From Paenibacillus_AR mesotrionivorans (GTDB lineage Bacteria > Bacillota > Bacilli > Paenibacillales > NBRC-103111), in assembly GCF_046098205.1 (NCBI RefSeq), contig NZ_JBJURJ010000002.1:372001-436000 (forward strand): a stretch of 64,000 nt of DNA, given 5' to 3'. Below are positions 32,924 to 42,162 of the stretch, in pieces. The notes beneath the pieces are model-generated. The model did not search any database and was not told where the DNA came from. It saw only the letters and a list, made by a program, of their open reading frames with translations. The number at the start of each line of letters is the position of its first letter. Positions within the stretch are counted from its first letter, which is position 1. The position numbers and the translations under genes are program-made.

Positions 32924-34779
32924 GATTCCGCTCCTTTCGGGACCGCTCCGGGAACGGAAATCTCCCAGGCATTATAGTCCCACCGTATCCCGCCGAAGCC
33001 CGGCTTACACTCCATAATTCCGCTGCCCAGCTCCGAATGGAGATGCCGGTTATGCAGCAGAGGCCAGCCCTCATAATCCACATCTTCCCCATTAACCTGT
33101 CTAGCGCCATCGTACCGGATAAAAAGTCTGTCTCCTCCCGGCACGGTGAAGGCTACCTCCGGTTGGTCGGCACCCAGATCCGCCTGGATATCCGTCTCTT
33201 CCAGGACCTGCTTGCAAAAGCGTACCAGCTCCAGATGGGCTTGGGCGGATTCGGAGTCTGACGCCGGCTCCCGGATGAACCTGTCCGGCTCTGCCGTTAC
33301 CACCAGCAGAGCATTGCGCAGGCCCGGGCTGCGCAGCCTCTTTTCTCCCGCCGCTTCCGTCCAGATCCAGGGCTTCAAGGTTTTAAAGGCAAACATCACA
33401 GTACCGCCATGGGCAAACAGCCACCCGTCCTTTTCCTCCGAAACAAGCACTGCCGAAGGGTCCAGGAAACCGTCAATGTAGGGATCCCGGTCCGAAGGAA
33501 AGGGCTGCCGCGGCCCGTATTGATAGCTCTCCCCGGGAGGAATGTTATACAGTGCCACCAGCGCACCATTATGCTGCAGCACCTGCTCATACGGGGACGA
33601 GCCCAGCCACTTGCCTACATAATCCTCTGTCTCATGGCCAAAATCCGGGAATGGATGGGTAAAAAAGAACGCGCTCCGGTTCGCTTCCCCATCCCACATC
33701 AAGGACCAGCGTCTCATTTGGCCGGACCAGACAATATCCCCCTGCCTGCCGTCCCACATGCTTCCCAAGGTGTAACCGGGCGTAACCCAGCTAAGCTTGC
33801 GCACACCACGCCGGCTGATATAGCCGTAGCCCTTGGCACCGCCGCTCTCCGCCTGATGGGTTTGGTGTCCATCATGGGCTCGGTCCTCCCGGGCTACCAA
33901 ATCATGAGTTTCCCGGTGGAGAAAGGACTCATCCCGTTCTTGGGCCGCCGCCGCCAGCGCATCAGGTACCCGGTAGCCGGACAAAGCCAGAATGGAGCTG
34001 TAATGGGGCTCGCCCAAGGACAGATCCGGTGTCCGCCCGCCGAAATACAGCCAGGAGGAGGCGATTCCCCCTTCCGCAGCACCCTCTTCATTAGTGGGAT
34101 GGTAATCCCGGGAATGGGCCCCGGTGAACCGCCCGTTCTGCCAGTCCCCTGTTGTGTTGGCCAGATACCAGTCCATCATCATGCCCGCTTGTTTGGCCAG
34201 CTTCGGGTCCTCCGCGAAATCATACAGGCTGGCTAATGCGGTCAGATAAAACACACTATACGTAGTAGAATCGAATTCTCCTTGCCCGTAGCGGACCACC
34301 CGGGAGAAATATTGCTCCAGATAGGAAACGCATCTTTCCCTGATCTCCGCCGCCAGCTCCCAATCGGGCCAACGCTGCGCAGCCAGTATGCCTGCGGCCG
34401 CATGCATGATTTTATGGTTCTCCGTACCGCCCTCCATCCGGTAATGATCCTTGGCGGTAAGGTACGCCTTAATGTCTCCGGTGAGGCCCTCACCCATCAG
34501 CCCGCCGAAGCGGTACAGGCAATCCGCCAGCCCGTGGCGGACAAACATGGACTCTCCTCCCGGATCCTTGCACACCTGGGCCAGACTCTCCAAAGCCCAG
34601 TCCTTGTCCTTCCCCAAACCCAGCCGGCCGATGGCCAAAAACACATGTCTCCGGGAACGGTCCCACTCCGGAACTGCAAGCTCCGGCAGCTTCTCCAGCA
34701 GCAGCTGCGCCCGCCTGCGGAACTGTTCCTCCAGCGCTGTATCCAGCGACAGTATTGCTCTTTCCTGGTGGGTATTCAT
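32920..34779 (-). CDS. Alpha/alpha-toroid protein of unknown activity in a sugar-import operon
   Basis: About 619 residues from the ATG at 34779 (GGAG 8 bases upstream). No signal peptide. The N-terminal 300 residues look helical and repetitive, as in (alpha/alpha) toroid polysaccharide lyases or unsaturated glycosidases (ENHKIMHAAAGILAAQRWPDW, FDSTTYSVFYLTALASLYDFA); the C-terminal half is beta rich (YGYISRRGVRKLSWVTPGYTLGSMWDGRQGD, GDRLFIRYDG). I cannot name the family. Its place between the binding protein and the permeases suggests it processes the imported oligosaccharide, for example as a lyase or hydrolase. Confidence 0.7.
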   Translation of the reverse strand: MNTHQERAILSLDTALEEQFRRRAQLLLEKLPELAVPEWDRSRRHVFLAIGRLGLGKDKDWALESLAQVCKDPGGESMFVRHGLADCLYRFGGLMGEGLTGDIKAYLTAKDHYRMEGGTENHKIMHAAAGILAAQRWPDWELAAEIRERCVSYLEQYFSRVVRYGQGEFDSTTYSVFYLTALASLYDFAEDPKLAKQAGMMMDWYLANTTGDWQNGRFTGAHSRDYHPTNEEGAAEGGIASSWLYFGGRTPDLSLGEPHYSSILALSGYRVPDALAAAAQERDESFLHRETHDLVAREDRAHDGHQTHQAESGGAKGYGYISRRGVRKLSWVTPGYTLGSMWDGRQGDIVWSGQMRRWSLMWDGEANRSAFFFTHPFPDFGHETEDYVGKWLGSSPYEQVLQHNGALVALYNIPPGESYQYGPRQPFPSDRDPYIDGFLDPSAVLVSEEKDGWLFAHGGTVMFAFKTLKPWIWTEAAGEKRLRSPGLRNALLVVTAEPDRFIREPASDSESAQAHLELVRFCKQVLEETDIQADLGADQPEVAFTVPGGDRLFIRYDGARQVNGEDVDYEGWPLLHNRHLHSELGSGIMECKPGFGGIRWDYNAWEISVPGAVPKGAES

Positions 34780-34847
34780 CAACCTCACTCCGTTTCCGAT
34801 CTTCCTTCAGCCCGTCTGTCCACTCCGGTCACCCCCGGAAGAACCAG

Positions 34848-34879
34848 CCGGCAGGCGGAGGCTTTCCCTCCCCTGCCGG
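34848..34879 (-). promoter_or_regulatory. Intercistronic stem-loop after the binding-protein gene
   Basis: CCGGCAGG (34848-34855) and CCTGCCGG (34872-34879) pair perfectly. It lacks a T-run. Such structures commonly protect the abundant binding-protein message or reduce read-through to the downstream permease genes. Confidence 0.5.
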
Positions 34880-34915
34880 TCGTGGATTCCAGCCGTGATG
34901 CTCCGGCAGGTTGGC

Positions 34916-36604
34916 TTATTTTTTCAGAAGCTTGTCGGCTTGCTCGCCGAATTCATACAGGTCCTTCAGCATAAAGGCAGTGTCCTTGTTTGCGGTGTAC
35001 CACTTCGCATAGAACTCATCCACCTTGGTGCCGCCAGCGGCTTCCCAGGTTTTCTTGGAGGTGTCCAGAGCTTGTTGGGCCGTGAAGGTTTTGCCGCTGA
35101 CAATAGCCTTCAGCCAGTTATCCTTGATCTGCTGGTCCACATTCTTCGAGATCATGGTCAAATCGGCAGGCAGTACAGGCAGGTACTCCGGCTTCAGCGT
35201 AGGAATCGGACGGTCCTTGCTGACATAGGCGGCAATTGCGTCGTCAGACAGCTTCAAGAGAGCGGTTTGTGTATCATTTTTCGGCTTGAAGGTGGTATTT
35301 CCCCACAGGAGAGTAGAGCTCATCATCGCCAAGTCAGCGGTATAGGAGGCTTCGATCTTGTTTTTCTCAGCATCAATGGTTTCAGGTACACCCTCTGCAT
35401 TCCGCTTCCAATGGACGCCTTCCAGACCCTTGCTAACGGTGAGGGAAACATCCGGCTTGATCATGAAATCAATATATTGCATGATGGCTTTTTGGTCCTT
35501 GGCTTTAGCGTTGACAATCCCAACCATTTGAATTGGGCTGGAAATAACCGGGCTAAACTGGCCATATTGAGTAGATGGCAAGGGGACAATCGCCAGCTTC
35601 ATATCCGGCACATTTTGCTTCAGTGTATCGTAGTCCTTTTCGCCAATGCTGGTATCCAGGGTGCTCTGATGCAGATAGATTCCCAACTTGCCGCTCAGGA
35701 AATCCTGCTTGGCTTTTTCGCCGTTTTTGTCCGCCAGGAAATCCTTATCTACCACTCCAGCGTCAAACAGCTTCTTTTGGTAATCCACAGCAGCGGATTG
35801 ACGTTCCCATTCGTGGATAAAGTTGCTGCCGTCCACACGCCAGGCCACTTCCCCATATCCAAACATATGGCTGATAATCGAGAAGCCATTGCCGCTTAAG
35901 TTAATACCGAAGGTATCCTTTTTACCGTTGCCGTCCGGGTCCTGCTCGGCGAAGGCCTTGGCTACATTAAACAGATCATCGGCAGTTTTGGGGGTGGAAA
36001 GCTTCAGCTTATCCAGCCAGTCCTGACGGATAAAAACAGCGTGACCAGCTACAAGTCTCGATACCTTGCCCACCTCATACAGCTTGCCGTCATCCTTGGT
36101 GCCAAGCTTCTTCAATTGGGGGAACTGCTTCATCAAGTCTTTATAGGTGGTGCTGTATTTCTCCACCATTTCGTCGATGGGGGCCAGCAGCTTTTGGCTG
36201 TACCACAAATTCCGGTAACCAGTATCATATTCCAGAATCAGATCAGGTGCAGAGTTGCTGGCGAACAGAGTGTTCAGCTTCTGCAGGGACTCCCAGCGGG
36301 GTACGGGAACATATTGGACATCCACGGGGCCGTTTTTGTTGATCCACTCGGTCCAGCGGTTTTTGTCCCAGTTGCCTTCCTGGGGAGGAATATTGTTGCG
36401 GTCATATATAGTTGCTGTGATTTTGCCTCTTGCCGCAGCGGTAGGTGCTGTTGAAGCAGCCGTGGTTGCGGAAGCGCCGGTGGTGGGGCTTGTGCTGCTG
36501 GATGCACCATTATCATTGCTGCCGCAGCCTGCCAGAAGCATACCTGCCGCGGTTACCATCACCGTGCCGCCCATTGCTGCCTTCTTCCAATTATGCTTTG
36601 CCAT
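34916..36604 (-). CDS. Lipoprotein sugar-binding protein of an LplA-type ABC importer
   Basis: 562 residues. Lipoprotein signal with lipobox LLAGC (Cys27), then a Ser/Thr/Ala-rich linker (GASATTAASTAPTAAARG) and a family 1 solute-binding fold (NIPPQEGNWDKNRWTEWINKN, LILEYDTGYRNLWYSQKLLAPIDEMVEKY). The length of about 550 residues is typical for Paenibacillus LplA-type binders of oligosaccharides. It is the first gene of the operon; the gene for a membrane-anchored AraC regulator lies upstream. A partial cre-like sequence (TAAAACGCTTAC, about 36645) lies before it. Confidence 0.9.
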   Translation of the reverse strand: MAKHNWKKAAMGGTVMVTAAGMLLAGCGSNDNGASSSTSPTTGASATTAASTAPTAAARGKITATIYDRNNIPPQEGNWDKNRWTEWINKNGPVDVQYVPVPRWESLQKLNTLFASNSAPDLILEYDTGYRNLWYSQKLLAPIDEMVEKYSTTYKDLMKQFPQLKKLGTKDDGKLYEVGKVSRLVAGHAVFIRQDWLDKLKLSTPKTADDLFNVAKAFAEQDPDGNGKKDTFGINLSGNGFSIISHMFGYGEVAWRVDGSNFIHEWERQSAAVDYQKKLFDAGVVDKDFLADKNGEKAKQDFLSGKLGIYLHQSTLDTSIGEKDYDTLKQNVPDMKLAIVPLPSTQYGQFSPVISSPIQMVGIVNAKAKDQKAIMQYIDFMIKPDVSLTVSKGLEGVHWKRNAEGVPETIDAEKNKIEASYTADLAMMSSTLLWGNTTFKPKNDTQTALLKLSDDAIAAYVSKDRPIPTLKPEYLPVLPADLTMISKNVDQQIKDNWLKAIVSGKTFTAQQALDTSKKTWEAAGGTKVDEFYAKWYTANKDTAFMLKDLYEFGEQADKLLKK

Positions 36605-37029
36605 TCTTGTAAATCCCCCTTCGCATGGATAGATGCGTGCTTTACGTAAAACGCTTACTTGCGGTGATCGGTTTTCCTTTGACGATGCTCGGCGCTTTCG
36701 TAAAGCTCCTCGATTGCAGAATACAACAGCCGCAATGCCCCGGGCAATTTACATGTTTCCCGGACTAACCGATCGGCCAAAATCGTGGGCTAACCGGAAA
36801 TCCCCGATAAACCAAACAGAAAAAAACATCGACTAACCAAGCAAAAAATCCAGGTGTGGCGCGGGTTTGCGGGGAATATCCAACCCGTACCCGTGATTTC
36901 CATAATGAACCAATCTGTTACCCGTGAAATCTCATGGCATACAGTATGCCTCCGAAACTCTGCTTCCCCTCACCTGGCAGATAAAATCTATTAGCAGCCA
37001 GCGTTAATTTATACCGTGTACGCCTCTTC

Positions 37030-37225
37030 CAAATTCTAACGGAAGTGAGCGCCGTTATTTGCCCTAAAATTGGCCCTTTTCAATTCTAACGGAAGCTACA
37101 GCCTTTATTTTTCTTCGACACCATCTCTTAGGCTCATTTTGCCGGGAATAGCGTCTCCTGCTTCCGTTAGAAAATTCAAAACCCTATCCGGGGCCTAATA
37201 AGGGCTCTCACTTCCGTTAGAATCG
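37030..37225. repeat. TTCTAACGGAAG / CTTCCGTTAGAA repeats
   Basis: The gap 36605-37229 has no gene. Two direct copies of TTCTAACGGAAG (about 37035 and 37085) and two inverted copies of CTTCCGTTAGAA (about 37170 and 37211) frame a run of about 190 bases. They are related to the repeats at 30.8 and 43.7 kb. Confidence 0.6.
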
Positions 37226-37229
37226 CCTC

Positions 37230-37279
37230 CAAAAACAAACAAGGGCCGCTATTCTCCCTTCGCGGAAGAACGCGGCCCT
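37230..37279 (-). terminator. Terminator of the membrane-anchored AraC gene
   Basis: AGGGCCGC (37242-37249) pairs with GCGGCCCT (37272-37279); TGTTTGTTTTTG follows on the minus strand. Confidence 0.75.
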
Positions 37280-37353
37280 CGCCTTATGACCCGCCGCGCA
37301 TGGGTCCAGCCAGCCAACTAACCAGTTTACGTGCCCGCCTGAAGGCACCAGGC

Positions 37354-39606
37354 TTACCCGGTATGGCTTTTGCGGTAATCACCGGGAGTGACCCCTTCGA
37401 TTTTCTTGAACGCGCGGATGTATGAAATATCGTGGATGTAGCCCACCGCATTGGCGATCTGCTGCAGGGACAGCGACGTTTGCGTCAGCAGCCTCTTGCT
37501 CTCCTCAATCCGGACATGGACCATAAAGTCCACCAGCTTCACGCCGAAGGCTTCCTTGAACAGACGGCTCAAATATTTGCCGTTCAGCCCAAAGCGGTCG
37601 CACAGATGAGTCAAAGACAGATCCGGATTGGCGAATTCCGTTTCCATATAGGCCTTGACTTCCTTCATCAACGCCAGATGGCTCCGGCTTTCCCGGTAGG
37701 TCTCCAAGCGCTGATGGAAAGCCTCCAGGATCCCGAGGAAGCGGATTTCCGTATCCTCCGCCAAATCGAACTGCTCCTTGATAGCCAGGAGCTGAGGCTC
37801 CGTATCCTCCCGCCAGTCACTCTGGACCTCCTCGGGAAATTCCGAAAGCTCCCGCCGCAGCTGCCCGATAATCGCCTCCAGAAGGCGGGTATGCTCCTCA
37901 CGGGTAAAGCTTTTATTGCGCTGCTCCCGGAAAATCTCCGAAAACAGCGGGCGCCAGTCAGGCTCCCCAGCCCGGTAAGCATGGGCGAAGCTGCGCAGCT
38001 CCTTGCCGTCATAAGGCAGGCCGCCTCCACTATCCGCAGGAGCCTGATCCCGCTGCCGGATAATCCGGTTCAGCCCCAAGGCGGGCTTGAAGGACAATGC
38101 CTTGGATGCCGTCCGGTAGCTGGGGGGCAGCTCAGCCAATTCCCCGGCAGCCGTTCCGATCCCCGCCGTCACCGTAAACTCCAGGTTATGCTCCACCCAG
38201 GCCCGAACCTGCTCCGCCAAACCGGCAACCAGCAGCTCGCAGGCCTCCGGTGAACCCTCAATCCGGTACAAGGCCGCTACCCGGTGCTGGTCCGTCCACT
38301 CAGTCCAAACCTCCATGGGCAGCGCTTCCTTCTCGGCCACCTCCCGGATGACGCTAATCAGCACAAATTTCAGCAGAGAGAAATCCCGGTAGGTGTATTT
38401 GCCAGTCACCTCGGCGTACCGGTCGATTTCGTACAGGCCGATGGCCATGGCTTCGCCTCCGCCCGGAGCCTTCATGCCGAAGCGCTGCAGCTCCTGCTCC
38501 CACTCCTCCTGGTCGATGCTGCGGTAACCCTCCAGCAGCTCCAGGAAAAAATGCCGCCTCCGGAATTGGGAGTCCTCCTCGTGCATCTTCCGGAAGGTGT
38601 CCGATTCCTCAATAAGCCTGTCGATGGCCCGTTCGATAAACCGGAACTCGTCCTCCCCTTTTTTACCCGAAGCCTCATTCTTCTTGAAGGCATATTCCTC
38701 CACTCGGTGAATCAGCGATTCGATGGGGCGGTAATTACGTTTGGTGATGAAGGTAATCCAGGCTGAACCGGCCACCACCACACCGATGCCGATAGCCGCC
38801 CAGATATAAGAGAACACCGAGAAGAATTGAAAAATCTTAATATCATGAACCCCGCTCCGGTAGGTCCATCCGGTGTACGGGGAGCTGATTTCCGTCAGAA
38901 CGGAGCCGGGCACAGACCCGTTGGGGTTGGAGCTCAGCATCAGGGAGCCGCTCTTGTCCCGGACCTCCAGATAGCTGATGCTGGAGTTGGACAGCTCCAC
39001 CAGAGACCGCTCCAGATTATGGAGACTGATGTTCACCACCACCAGCCCCTCGCCGCCGGTCAGCAGCGGGTACTTGCGGGTGATGGACACCACCTCCGGC
39101 GTCCCTGTGTCCTGACCCGGCAGCTCCTGATAACGGCGCACCTTGGACAGCTGGTACAAATCCGGCGCCTGTCTCATTTGCTCAATAAAACCCTTGTCCC
39201 CGAAGCTGTCCACCGGCAGCAGCATGTTGCCGCTTAACACAGTGGAGTCCGCAGTCCGGTACAGATAGACAGAGTCGATGTAATTATTATAATTGGACAG
39301 CTGGTTGATCTTCTTGGAAACCTCGTATATAGTATACGGCTGCTGCTCCTCCTGGGTGGATGCGAAAAATTGCTTCAGCAGAGCTGCCGATTCAATTTCC
39401 TGAACCAGCATGCTGTCGATTTCCTTCATGGAATGGTCAATAAGCTGGATGACATGATTTACATACGCCCGATTGGCGTTCACCGTTTCCCTGTGGGACA
39501 GCTGGCTGATCAGCAGGAAGGTCAGCACAATCAGCACGGATACCAAGGTGAAAAAAACCGGAAAATAGGATAAAAGCAACCGGTAAAACCATTTTTTCTG
39601 CTTCAA
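37354..39606 (-). CDS. Membrane-anchored AraC-family regulator with an extracellular sensor
   Basis: About 750 residues. A TTG at 39606 is preferred (GGGAGG 10 bases upstream, first residues KQKKWFYRLLLSYFPVFF). Membrane helix 1 (about 6-30), an extracellular Cache-type sensor (about 35-285), membrane helix 2 (about 290-310), a cytoplasmic linker, and a C-terminal AraC DNA-binding domain (about 650-750; LSLTHLCDRFGLNGKYLSRLFKEAFG and LSLQQIANAVGYIHDISYIRAFKKIEGVTPGDYRK). This single-protein sensor-regulator is common in Paenibacillus next to LplABC-type sugar importers. It probably activates the operon at 31.0-36.6 kb. Confidence 0.88.
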   Translation of the reverse strand: MKQKKWFYRLLLSYFPVFFTLVSVLIVLTFLLISQLSHRETVNANRAYVNHVIQLIDHSMKEIDSMLVQEIESAALLKQFFASTQEEQQPYTIYEVSKKINQLSNYNNYIDSVYLYRTADSTVLSGNMLLPVDSFGDKGFIEQMRQAPDLYQLSKVRRYQELPGQDTGTPEVVSITRKYPLLTGGEGLVVVNISLHNLERSLVELSNSSISYLEVRDKSGSLMLSSNPNGSVPGSVLTEISSPYTGWTYRSGVHDIKIFQFFSVFSYIWAAIGIGVVVAGSAWITFITKRNYRPIESLIHRVEEYAFKKNEASGKKGEDEFRFIERAIDRLIEESDTFRKMHEEDSQFRRRHFFLELLEGYRSIDQEEWEQELQRFGMKAPGGGEAMAIGLYEIDRYAEVTGKYTYRDFSLLKFVLISVIREVAEKEALPMEVWTEWTDQHRVAALYRIEGSPEACELLVAGLAEQVRAWVEHNLEFTVTAGIGTAAGELAELPPSYRTASKALSFKPALGLNRIIRQRDQAPADSGGGLPYDGKELRSFAHAYRAGEPDWRPLFSEIFREQRNKSFTREEHTRLLEAIIGQLRRELSEFPEEVQSDWREDTEPQLLAIKEQFDLAEDTEIRFLGILEAFHQRLETYRESRSHLALMKEVKAYMETEFANPDLSLTHLCDRFGLNGKYLSRLFKEAFGVKLVDFMVHVRIEESKRLLTQTSLSLQQIANAVGYIHDISYIRAFKKIEGVTPGDYRKSHTG

Positions 39607-39720
39607 TCTGCTGGCGCCTCCCAAAAGATGTCTAAGCTGCTCCCTCGTATGCCGAAAACCCTTACAGCTTGTTCTATGCCTATCTTACCCTATCTTCCAA
39701 GCCTTGCCTACCTGAAAGCC

Positions 39721-40426
39721 TTAATGCCCCTGAGTCAGACCCGGAGACACCCCCGCAGGTTTGCCAGACAGCAAGAGGCCAATCCCCCACAGGAGCTTAA
39801 TCGCGATATCTATATATACAACCACATCAAATGAAATATCCTCCATCCATCTCCCTGCCAGCGCATCAACCGTCAACAGGATAGCCAGCAGAAACATGGA
39901 TCGTCCATGCACCCATGCCATCGGAACAAAATGCAGCCCAATCGCCAGAAAAGCACCCAGCCAGACCAGCCGGAAATTCCCGTCCCCGAAATGGGGGCCC
40001 CCAACCAGTACCATGACCACAAACATAAAAATGATGGAGGCAAGCGTCAGCTTGTTTTGTCTGGAGGTTGGCGGTCCGTAGGAAAGCTTTCGGGCTAATT
40101 TTTTATTGGATAAAATGCCGAAAACCCCTGCCATATAGCCGAATGAAAACACGGGCATGGAAATAAGCTGGCTCCCCCCGACAAGCTTCCCGATCAGGAT
40201 GACCGCGGCCACCCAAACCAGCCAGGGTGTGTTTGCAAACTCCGAGGGGAGCAAATTTTGCCGAATTTTCGTTCCAAACAAGGCACTTTCGTGAAGGCGT
40301 ACCGGGGGTACGTCAAACGGAAGTAACGCGGGATGGGGCGAAAAGACGGTGAAAGGTACCCTCAAGCGGGTTTGCAAACACAGCCTAAACCCCACATACC
40401 CTTTTGTTCAAAAACGCTGCCTTCAT
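39721..40426 (-). pseudogene. Small membrane-protein gene split by a MITE-like insertion
   Basis: The 3' part (39721-40223) encodes four or five membrane segments (WLVWVAAVILIGKLVGG onward). Its apparent N-terminus upstream is junk from the inserted element. The true start is at 40424-40426: AGGAGG, 8 bases, then ATG encoding MKAAFLNKRVCGV, which runs into a stop inside the element. Removing bases 40224-40386 joins GTT-T to GG-CTG in frame and restores about 180 residues with ...RVCGVWLVWVAAV. I believe this is a family of conserved membrane proteins of unknown function (possibly DUF6609). As it stands the gene is broken. Confidence 0.75.
40224..40386. mobile_element. 163-bp MITE-like element
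   Basis: Terminal inverted repeats of 17 bp with one mismatch: AGGGTGTGTTTGCAAAC at 40224-40240 and GTTTGCAAACACAGCCT at 40370-40386. It has no coding capacity, and it interrupts the membrane-protein gene described at this place. Target duplication is at most one or two T residues and cannot be decided. No second copy was noticed in the window. Confidence 0.75.
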
Positions 40427-40460
40427 TGCCCGCTCCTCCTTTGTTTCCCCTCATCCAACC

Positions 40461-40502
40461 AAAAAGCGCCCGGGCTCCGCAAGCAGAGTCCAGGGCGCTT
40501 TT
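40461..40502. terminator. Bidirectional terminator after leuA
   Basis: AAAAGCGCCC (40462-40471) pairs with GGGCGCTTTT (40493-40502), with T-runs on both strands. Confidence 0.85.
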
Positions 40503-40518
40503 GATGTGTTGATTTGCA

Positions 40519-42066
40519 TTATATCAGCGTAACATTGTTCCGGCTGGCGGTTTGGCTGGAGCGTTTGTCCAACAGCCGGTTGACGGCATGGACGTACGCT
40601 TTGGCACTGGCCTCCAGAATGTCAGTGCTGATGCCGCGGCCGGAGACGGCGATGCCGTTTTGGCGAAGGACCACATGAACCTCACCCAGGGCATCCTTCC
40701 CCTGGGAAACGGATTTGATGGAGTAGTCGCCGAGCTCCACCTCTTCCTTGGTCACCTTGTCGATGGCCTTGTAGATGGCATCTACCGAGCCGTTGCCGAT
40801 GGCCACCTCGTCGAACACCTCGCCGTCCAGCTTGCGGATACGAACCGTTGCCGTAGGTACCGACTGGTTGCCGTAGGACACCTGCATGGTTTCCAACGTG
40901 AAGGCCTCGGGAATGGAAACAAGCTTCTCGTCCAGAAGAGCGCGGATATCCTCGTCGCCGACTTCCTTCTTCTTGTCCGCCAGATCCTTGAACTTGGCGA
41001 AGGCCGCGTTCAGGGCATCCTCCGCCAGGTCGTAGCCCAGGTCGATGAGCTTCTCCCGGAAAGCATGGCGGCCGGAGTGTTTGCCCAGCACCAGCTTGCT
41101 CTCCTTCAGCCCGATGGTCTCGGGGGAGATGATCTCATAGGTGGTTTTTTCCTTCAGCATACCGTCCTGGTGGATGCCGGACTCGTGGGCGAAGGCGTTA
41201 GCCCCTACAATGGCTTTGTTCCCGGGAACCACCATGCCGGTGAGCTTGCTCACCAGGCGGCTGGTACGGGCGATTTCGTCCAGCTGCAAGCCGGTTTTGG
41301 CCTGGAAGAAGTCCTGGCGGGTGTTAAGCGCCATGGCGACCTCCTCGATGGCCGTGTTGCCGGCCCGTTCACCGATGCCGTTTACGGTGCCTTCAATCTG
41401 GTCGGCGCCGTTGAGAATGGCAGCCAGGGCATTGGCGGTAGCCATCCCCAGGTCATCATGGCAGTGGGCGGAGAGCTGGATTTTTTCGATGCCGGGCACA
41501 TTCTCCTTCAACGTCTTGAAGATGTTGCCGAACTCCGCCGGATACAGATAGCCTACCGTATCGGGGATATTGACCACCGTGGCTCCCGCCCGGATGGCCA
41601 TGTCCGTCACCTCACACAGGAAGTCCAGCTCCGTGCGTCCGGCGTCCTCCGGGGAGAACTCCACCTTGCTGAAAAATTGGCGCGCATACCGGATGGCGGC
41701 CTCCGCGGTTTCCAGCACCTGATGCTTCTCCATCTTCAGCTTGTACTTCCGGTGGATGGGCGAGGAGGCCAGGAAGAGATGGAGGCAAGGGTCCTGGGCG
41801 CCCTTCAGCGCCTCCCATGCCGCGTCGATATCCTGCATCCGGGAACGGGACAAACCGATGATGGTGGAGTTCCTTACTGCACCGGCCACCGCCTGTACAG
41901 CGGCAGAATCACCCGGGGAAGCGGCGGGGAAGCCTGCTTCGATCCGGTCCACCTTCAGCCGCTCCAGCTGGAGGGCAATCTCCACCTTCTCCTCCGTGTT
42001 CAGGTTTACGCCAGGCGACTGCTCGCCATCCCGGAGTGTGGTGTCAAAAATATAAATTTTCCGCAT
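40519..42066 (-). CDS. leuA: 2-isopropylmalate synthase
   Basis: 515 residues from the ATG at 42066 (GGAGG 8 bases upstream), the usual LeuA length. It condenses acetyl-CoA with 2-oxoisovalerate, the first step of leucine synthesis. The HMGL-like TIM barrel (1-270) shows FDTTLRDGEQSPG, the metal ligands in LSAHCHDDLGMATANALAA and GERAGNTAIEEV; the C-terminal LeuA regulatory domain (about 390-515) gives leucine feedback control. It follows ilvC with a 96-bp gap and ends the ilvBN...ilvC-leuA gene set on this strand. Confidence 0.97.
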   Translation of the reverse strand: MRKIYIFDTTLRDGEQSPGVNLNTEEKVEIALQLERLKVDRIEAGFPAASPGDSAAVQAVAGAVRNSTIIGLSRSRMQDIDAAWEALKGAQDPCLHLFLASSPIHRKYKLKMEKHQVLETAEAAIRYARQFFSKVEFSPEDAGRTELDFLCEVTDMAIRAGATVVNIPDTVGYLYPAEFGNIFKTLKENVPGIEKIQLSAHCHDDLGMATANALAAILNGADQIEGTVNGIGERAGNTAIEEVAMALNTRQDFFQAKTGLQLDEIARTSRLVSKLTGMVVPGNKAIVGANAFAHESGIHQDGMLKEKTTYEIISPETIGLKESKLVLGKHSGRHAFREKLIDLGYDLAEDALNAAFAKFKDLADKKKEVGDEDIRALLDEKLVSIPEAFTLETMQVSYGNQSVPTATVRIRKLDGEVFDEVAIGNGSVDAIYKAIDKVTKEEVELGDYSIKSVSQGKDALGEVHVVLRQNGIAVSGRGISTDILEASAKAYVHAVNRLLDKRSSQTASRNNVTLI

Positions 42067-42162
42067 GATCATCACCTCCAGGAAATGTGCCCCATTATCG
42101 GGGAAAACGGCCTGCGCATGATGCACAGGCCGCATGTCCGGCTGATGGCCGGGGGTGGAAGC

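Noticed and set aside
36643..36657. cre site before the LplA-type binding-protein gene
   Set aside because: CGTAAAACGCTTACT has one base too many in the left half and misses the conserved G, so it is at best a weak partial site.
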